Source of the DNA: Mesostigma viride
Taxonomy: Eukaryota > Streptophyta > Mesostigmatophyceae > Mesostigmatales > Mesostigmataceae
DNA length: 64,000 nucleotides
Reading direction: 5' to 3'
NCBI GenBank assembly: GCA_009746045.1
Contig: RPFO01000026.1
Span: forward strand, 4,242,899 to 4,306,898
A program made the translations under genes and the position numbers. Each line of letters starts with the position of its first letter. The stretch's first letter is position 1. Positions 57,526 to 64,000 of this stretch are shown in pieces. The notes under the pieces are model-generated. The model had not been told where the DNA came from, did no database searches, and saw nothing but the letters and a program-made list of their open reading frames with translations.

Positions 57526-60110
57526 TTGTATTAATTAATTAATTAATTATCAACATCACTCCGTTGGGAGTAGATGTAGCACATAGCCCTGAGAAGGGGC
57601 ATATGGCTTTTAAGGGGAGGTGGCACCCCAAAAACCTTAAAACTTGACCCATGCTAATATCACTTGAATTTCAGTTGCACCATGCTAAATTATGATTGGG
57701 GGCACTAAATAACATCTCTAGTGAGTTGTCCATGCACTTGTTGGGGGTACTACCCCCACATATACGCCAATATAGCGCTATAAATAGAAAAAGACGCTAA
57801 TTAGGGCTATGTATGCCCCAGCCCATGCACTCATTTGTTGGCAAAAAAAAATGTAGCGTCTATAGTTCCCTGAGTTTGTAGCTTGCTGAGCTATTTACAT
57901 CATGAAAATGACAAAACCTTGAACAGTTATTAATTTCCCCGCAAAAGTACCCTTTTTTTACCGGACATTGGGAATAAACATGTCATAAACACTTCAGATT
58001 AGGCAACAAAATGTAGCGAAAATCCGGCTAACAGGGGACAGCAGTGGTCCAAGTCCCAGGTCATTCCGACAAGTCTAGCTCAAGTTATTGCGTTTGGCGT
58101 GCTAAAACCTGAACATACGCTAAATGAGGTTTTTCTGTGTATAAGGCCACCTAGGCATCATGTTTTCCATCCAAGAAGCCAAAATTAAAACATGCCCAAC
58201 TCGATCACACAACATAAGAAAAGGCTAGGCACCTCATCTGCCCTCCCCTGCCCTCAGCATGGCCAGCCTTGCCAGCGTGCGCATAGCAACACCATCGCTA
58301 GGCATACACACACCAAGAGAGCATACACTAAGCTCAGCCCAAGGTTACCATGTAAATTTATGCCAAGAACTCAGCAAGTATACGTGTAAAAACCTTAGAA
58401 AGACTGCCCAAGCAATAGAGGCAACTGCAGCCTGCAAACTTGGCAGCAAATCATACATGTTGTATGCCAAGCATTCACATCCTATCCAGCTTGCCTTGCT
58501 GCACACATAGCAGGGAAGTCTTAATGGTTATAGCTCAAGGAAAGCAATGGAAACACCTATCTAATGCAATGCCACTCATGCAGTATGGCCAGCAAAAGAA
58601 CCACTCTCACCTTCCTTTCCAATAGGGCAATTTGCTAAGAAGCTGATGCCAGCTTGTTAGCCTCTAGGCACATGCCGGATGTCGTTCTAAAACAGGCGTG
58701 TCAGATCCGGCACATAACAAAGCGTCTGAGCAAGGTCACGTCCAAAGGATTATGGAAAACAAATGTCAACACATTACCAACAACTTGACCTCGGCGCATT
58801 TAGCATGCCAGCCACAAACTACACGAAATTGTACGAAATAGCTAGGAATCTGACGATGCAACCGAAAGAAATGGAGCGCTTCCTGCAGGGAAACTGCCCG
58901 AAAAAAAGGCGAAAGGCCGACGTTAATGCACCTGCCTGCGTGGAAATGTTTCATGCATAAACTGTCACGCAAGCTCGAACAATAAAAGACATCATCCATT
59001 GATCAGGCGAACAAGGAAGGTGCGCCTTCCGTGAATACGTCGAAGGCGACATGCGCAGGCCTGCGTAGGTTCTTACCTTGAATGCCGGAAATGTAAAAGA
59101 AACCGGGAAGCTTCGGCACAAACTCGACAACACCATTAAGTTAGCTTCATAATCGCTCTTTAGAGCCTACGTTGCCTCACAATAGCTGCCGTAAACCTGC
59201 ATTAAATTTCATGATCCGCAAGAGAAATTATATCCTGGACCCCCGCGCCCGTAGCCGTTCGAGAAATTAGCGATATTGCAAACCGTAAACTTTCCGCCAC
59301 GCAATGAGGTCATCAACTAATCTTCTGCGAAATTCAAGCATTTTTTCTAGCTGTTTACGTGCCATATCGATTAATATTGCATAAAGGCATGCCGCCATGG
59401 CCACTTCCGCGAGGGTTGAGCGGTCCGGGCACACATTATACACCGTACGGACGGTACCGCGAATTTTTTGGCGCGGAAAATATTCGGCGCGCCACGTCCC
59501 CTTAATACATTCTAGGCTACTTCATGCAAGGGTGGGAATGTAAGCTACCCCTGCTCTAGGTGCACCAGGGCACCTGCACCCTCATGGTCTATCACGCTAT
59601 GCCCGGGTAAGGGGGGAGCATGCCTGTGAGGGAGGAAGATCATCATGGCTATACAAGAGCTAGGACATGGCTGCTCGACAGAGAGCATCTCTCTGCACTA
59701 TGGCATAGCATGGCTAAATTCTTAATGCAACATCCATGGGGGTCCCATTATAGACAAAGCATGGCTAAATGTTGAAGGCATCATCCATGGGGGCCATTAT
59801 GGGCGCACATGCGCGTGGGCCACATACTAGGCTAAGCCTTACTAATCTACACTACTGGTATATATATTCCTAGTCTGAGGTGGCAGGAGGGGGCTGCCAG
59901 GGCTTGTGGTCAACGTGGATGACCGCCCCCCTCCAGTATACCGGCTTCCCCCTTGCGCTCTGCCGGAGCTGAAGGTAGGTCGGCCATAGCTCGCGTCGCC
60001 GCTGTTGCTGGGCCAGGGTCAAGTCGTCGTCCAGCGTGAAGCGAGTCTCCGAGAGCTTCTTGCGGCATTTAAGGAACGCCAGCTTGTCCGCCTATACTAC
60101 TTGTATATAT
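57526..60110 (-). mobile_element. ORF1-only element, longer copy (TTAA-1 copy B inside)
   Basis: Own sequence is 57526-57613 (tail and hairpin CTCCCAACGGAG) and 59502-60110. The minus-strand frame near 60110-59875 has FTLDDDLTLAQ, ARG.PVYWRGA, VIHVDHKPWQPP and a stop. The 3' untranslated region follows ORF1 directly, with no ORF2. Confidence 0.6.
57614..59501 (-). mobile_element. TTAA-1 transposon copy B, uninterrupted (1888 bp)
   Basis: Ends GGGGAGGTGGCACCCC and GGCGCGCCACGTCCCC are imperfect inverted repeats. TTAA lies on both sides (57610-57613 and 59502-59505). The empty paralogous site at 57036-57051 proves the boundaries. A plus-strand frame at 58763-58960 ends NCPKKRRKADVNAP and is partly conserved in copy A. 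It could be the relic of a transposase C-terminus, but no catalytic motif is seen. Confidence 0.85.
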
Positions 60111-60125
60111 ATATATATATATTCC

Positions 60126-60250
60126 TTTTCCATCACCATTCATCTTCATCATCCTGAACGACTCGAAAACGCGGAAAAGATAACGGCAGGCTCGAGCTAC
60201 CATGGTCCGGATTCTCCCGATTTCTGGCCTGCGCTGGTTGTCTCCTTGAT
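60126..60250 (-). mobile_element. SINE-G copy
   Basis: Reverse complement of the 57297-57407 sequence with few changes. Flanked by TATATTCC on both sides (about 60115-60122 and 60249-60256). Confidence 0.7.
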
Positions 60251-60590
60251 ATATTCCTAGTCTGACTGAGGTGGCAGGATCGGGGGCTGCCAGGGCTTGT
60301 GGTCAACGTGGATGACCGCCCCCTCCAGTATACCGGCTTCCCCCTTGCGCTCTGCCGGAGCTGAAGGTATATAGGTCGGCCATAGCTCGCGTCGCCGCTG
60401 TTGCTGGGCCAGGGTCAAGTCGTCATCCAGCGTGAAGCGAGTCTCCGAGATCTTCTTGCGGCATTTAAGGAACGCCAGCTTGTCCGCCATGTACTTAAAG
60501 ATGAGGAGCACGGGTGCCGGGCCAGCCTTCCCCCGCGCGCGGGGGAGGCGGACAGCTGACATGTCCAGCTCACCAGTGAGTAACATGGGG
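60245..60590 (-). pseudogene. ORF1 C-terminal fragment, second tandem copy
   Basis: Minus frame 60586-60257: RLPRARGKAGPAPVLLIF, YMADKLAFLKCRKK, FTLDDDLTLAQQQRRRELWP and VIHVDHKPWQPP. It is the clearest copy of the ORF1 C-terminal domain, truncated at its N-terminus. Confidence 0.65.
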
Positions 60591-60599
60591 GCAAAAATG

Positions 60600-60927
60600 C
60601 CTCAAGAAGGTTCGTGGAGGTCTCACACAACGGTATGAAAGTGCCAAAAAATGCCCTTATAAGCCCTGCATAGAGCAAATTGAGTCCAAACATGCTAGAT
60701 ACTGGTAGGCAGCATGTCCAGGACACCAGTAGAAGGAATTTGACTTTCCAGAATTTTCCGACATCGGTTGGTCTATTTTTGGCATGTCTATTTTTAGCAA
60801 CTTTCCAGATTTTAATATAAACAAATACCATTTAGTATGCAAATAAAGAGCTCCTGGCCTGGCTATTTGCAGGTAGGCTAATGCTCATGTCTACCAACTG
60901 TGCACCAGGTGCCATGGTCATCTGACC
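60600..60927. other. No gene recognised
   Basis: AT-richer sequence between the ORF1 fragment and the satellite. No domain or repeat is recognised. Confidence 0.4.
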
Positions 60928-61440
60928 TCATTTGGTGACAAACTGCCACCAAATGCTAGCAAAAATGCACTGCTTCACCACATCTCCTTGCAGTTTCCAT
61001 AGAAGATGTGTTCAGTCGAGGCTGGAAATTTGCAATCACATTGCACATCATAAATGTAGACATGGCACAAAAACTCAGGTCCATCGTACTGTATTTGGTA
61101 ACAAAATGCCACCAAATGCTAGCAAAAATGTGCGTTTTTCGCGTTTATTAGACACATTTCATGACAGTTTTCATACAAGATGTGCGAAGTTGGGGCTGGA
61201 AACTTGCAAGCATATTAAATATCATCAGAGTAGACATTGCACAAAATTTCAGGTCCGTTGTACTTCATTCATTGACAGCTCGCTACCAAATGTGAGCAAA
61301 AATGTGCGTTTTTTGCATTTCCGCCACATTTCTTGCAGTTTCCCATGCCAGATGTGCTCAGTTGAGGCTGAAAACAAGCGCGCATGTTAATCATCATCAT
61401 TTCAGACATTGCACAAAACTTCAGGTCCATCAAGTGTCAT
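60928..61440. repeat. Satellite of about 170 bp, three units
   Basis: Units begin near 60928, 61093 and 61266 with ATTTGGTGACAAACTGCCAC-like sequence, then GCTAGCAAAAATG and GACATTGCACAAAA(C/T)TTCAGG. Divergence between units is appreciable. Unit length is in the range of many centromeric satellites, but three copies do not show that role. Confidence 0.75.
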
Positions 61441-63600
61441 TGGGTTCACTGGTCCATGCAACACCTGCCAGTTTCCAGCTAATCACTCAACCTTGGATGC
61501 AAAGTTCTTTTGTAACGGTATGGCCAACTCCCACCAACTGTGTTGCTAACTGTTCAGACCTTGCACAGATAATATAACACAACTTTTGTGACACATAGAC
61601 AAAGATATATGAATATGAACAGTGGCTAGACATGGCTGTATATATGTGCATATGGCCATGCTCAGGCAATTTTCAAGTAGGGGCTTGTTAGACATAAGAA
61701 CTGCCAGCTGTCACGTTCGCTAGCATGATCAGTTCAAACCCACAGCATGCACGGTAGTCGCAAACTCAGCTTGGCAATGTAATAATCTAATCATGCCAGG
61801 CATCTTGGCCGTCGGCATGGCTGCGATGTGTTTTGTGCGCCTTGATTCGGTAGCAGCACATCCCTTGGCAACCGGCCCGCCTGACTAAGGTTGCCACACA
61901 TGGTCCTCTGCATCACCATGGATGTCCCCATGTCCCTGTCTCTGTTATAGGGGTTCACGTTGCTGGCAATGCAGCTTCCAAGTTGGACTAGATCTCCTCA
62001 GCCAGCGCTGTGGTGCATAGCCAGACAGCTCATACACTGCTCAGTTGCTACCTCGAGGTTGCCGGCTTGAAATGTGCCACCAAAGGACTGCACTTGGCCG
62101 CCATCATACCTAGCATGAAGAAGCCACTGCACAACCCCGGTGAGCCGCTTGGCCACCATACCGCAGTTGTCTTCAACAGATAGTGCAAGGCCAATGGCCT
62201 CTTCACAGGCACGTGCCTTGTGCTCATGCTCTTGCTCTGGCCCTTGTCAGCATGAGATGCATGCCCTTGCATGCTTCACCATGTTTCTCCAAGCCATCCG
62301 TGACTACTTGCTTCAGAAATGTCATTCAACTCCTGCACGTCCTCAGCCAGACTGTCAAACTAGCTGGTGCCCCATCCCTCACTTTGGTGAGGACTGCGAT
62401 TCTGGCTAGCAGCTTAGCGATCGTGCGTGGTTGTGCCTGAGTTTCTGGGTGAGTGGCAGTGGCATTGGAGCAAGAGGTGTTGAGCATGTGCGTGTGTCTA
62501 TCCTCTTGACAAACAACCCCTCGCACCGCTGACATTGAGGAGTTTGGCCATGTGCCAGGTTGCCAGAATTCCGCAAACATGCATCATAGGGAAATAAAGG
62601 ATGGCTGGTTGTGCACACGACATGAGAAAACAAAACACACATACCTATCAGGAGGGCAGGCTTGGGTTGCTTCATTGGCACTGGTTGCAGCGTGCGTAAT
62701 AATAGCCCGCCATTGGCTCATCCACCCGTGCCCTTGGCAAGCACGCACAGCCTGAACTGCATGAACTGCATGGATGCGGCCGTCCAGGATGCCTTCTGCT
62801 CATCATTCAGGGGTGTGAAGGCAGCTTGGGTGCTGGCGTGTAGGGCAGCTTGGGTGCTGCATGGCGTGCAAGGCAGCTTGTGCATCAGTGTTTGCCGCCC
62901 GGCCGTGTGGCAGCACAGGTAGCTGGCCTAGCCCGGCCACTGTCCTCTCTCCGCTCTCACGCAATATGCCATCCTCTCCACAAACCATGACAGTTCTCAT
63001 GTGCATGCATGTCTTAAGATGCTTGTTGAAGGCAGATGCTTTCAGCTTAGAGATGGTGGGCACGTATGCAGTGGGTGTTACGGACTCACAAGCATGTACG
63101 TGAAGCCATCAAGCATCCAAGAAAGCCACCACTTGCTTCTGGGTTTTCCATCAATCTTCGTGGTCAACCATGTCATGCAACATTACTTGCCGTGAGCACA
63201 ATGCCAATAAATTGCAGCATGTACAACTAGAGCGAAGCAACAGCTTGGTGATCCATAGCCCTGCCTGCAAATCATTGCCATCGGCGGCAATAGCGCTGCA
63301 AGGCTGCCAGCCAGCCCGTAATATCTTGCCCGCAATCCATCATGCAACCTTCCTAATATCCGTGTGAAGAATTCCTTGACATCCCTAGCCTCTAAGGTAA
63401 CCTGTACGTCGCTGATGTGAAGAAAAGGCTCGCCATGAAACCGTAGCTCGCTATACGATTCATGACGCACTTCCCGTAAGATAAGAAGATGACCAAAAGA
63501 GAAACTCCGGAGATGGGGAACTGGTAACATATTCATCCGTGACAAGGTCAGGGCTTCAACAAGGAGTGAATTCGCCCATAGATATGAGTATGGGAACATA
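61441..63600. other. No gene confidently recognised
   Basis: Several short frames on both strands lack domains. The minus-strand segment near 62580-62200 reads as a broken protein-like frame (KQVVTDGLEKHGEACKGM between stops), possibly a decayed gene. A minus-strand open frame (63677-63183) has no identifiable match. Confidence 0.4.
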
Positions 63601-63601
63601 C

Positions 63602-63828
63602 CGCTCGGAGGTATCCATGTCTGCCTTGCGCTTGATGTCTGTTTCGCACACCCCGCCGCAGAAAGTCGTTCCGGCATTCACCTGCTGACCGCAGTTTGTG
63701 CATGTCCAGAGGCTGATAAAAGCCCCAACATCGTGGGCGTCTTTAGAGTCCACAAAGCCTGCATTAAACATGAAGTTCGGGCAAACGCAGATATATACGA
63801 AGAATGGGTCTGCCAAGCCTGACGCAGC
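63602..63828 (-). CDS. Candidate exon with zinc-ribbon-like cysteines
   Basis: Minus strand: acceptor ccaatttcaag|GCTGCGTC, donor TCCGAGCG|GTATGT, phase 0 to 2. It encodes ADPFFVYICVCPNFMFNAGF, WTCTNCGQQVNAGTTFCGGV and CETDIKRKADMDTSER. Two CxxC or CxxxC pairs suggest a zinc ribbon. Upstream, near 63980-63870, another frame (FPDEVRPKIGVSITNDAFFN) may be the preceding exon, cut by the window edge. The protein is not recognised. Confidence 0.4.
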
Positions 63829-64000
63829 CTTGAAATTGGTCGGAAATATGCGGTAGCTCAGGAAAAAAAAATTGCAGCGGTAATGAAGAAAGTCGTTCGG
63901 TCAAAGTCTTTAGAATTAAAAAATGCGTCGTTTGTGATGGAAACCCCGATCTTAGGGCGCACTTCATCGGGAAAATTTTTTGCTGCGGTCAGGTGGGGTC

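Overview
The window is nuclear DNA from a eukaryote: genes have introns with GT-AG and a few GC-AG boundaries, and most of the sequence is layered transposable elements, satellites and microsatellites. A green-lineage microalga is the best guess. The reasons are a plant/algal-type sterol glucosyltransferase, an array that drifts into the CCCTAAA telomere motif, and a retrotransposon of the PAT/Ngaro/Kangaroo type. Nothing in the window fixes the species.

Layout. 0-12.4 kb: a mosaic of decayed LINEs (RT, L1-like ORF1 and PD-(D/E)XK-like fragments), an ORF1-only retroelement (335-1499), a hAT element with an exact 8-bp duplication (1572-3082), and a TTAA-target DNA transposon that splits one codon of a LINE reverse transcriptase (6157-7855). 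12.4-25.0 kb: a three-level nest. A TTAA-target element (12424-25017) contains a 9.96-kb TA-target element with 38-bp perfect inverted repeats (12847-22804), which contains an apparently complete tyrosine-recombinase retrotransposon with split direct repeats (17287-22743).

25.0-42.1 kb: one host gene on the minus strand. Twelve exons, all in phase, encode a sterol 3-beta-glucosyltransferase joined to a CxxC...CxxC pair and a VPS13-like C-terminal segment. Its introns are packed with tandem arrays. A possible terminal exon ends on the TTAA that the big transposon used. The 5' end is not found. 42.1-46.5 kb: further arrays (CCCA/CCCG, 16-bp, 60-bp units) and two weak exon candidates. 46.6-48.1 kb: a second hAT element.

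48.8-60.6 kb: a second nest of LINEs and SINEs. Many insertions are proved by exact target duplications, and two also have an unfilled paralogous site in the window. LINE copies and unrelated short retroelements share a covarying 3' hairpin followed by a (TTAA)n tail, which suggests LINE/SINE partnership. Embedded here are an intact intronless VOC/glyoxalase-type gene (54743-55195, minus) and a 120-nt 5S rRNA-like gene (55724-55843, plus). 60.9-64.0 kb: a satellite of about 170 bp, a stretch without recognisable genes, and a zinc-ribbon-like exon near the right edge.

The most notable observations are the covarying LINE/SINE 3' hairpin, the complete split-repeat YR retrotransposon with an NPGP motif between its RNase H and recombinase, partial copies of exon ends inside introns, and a 21-bp array whose variants are almost all G-to-A on one strand.
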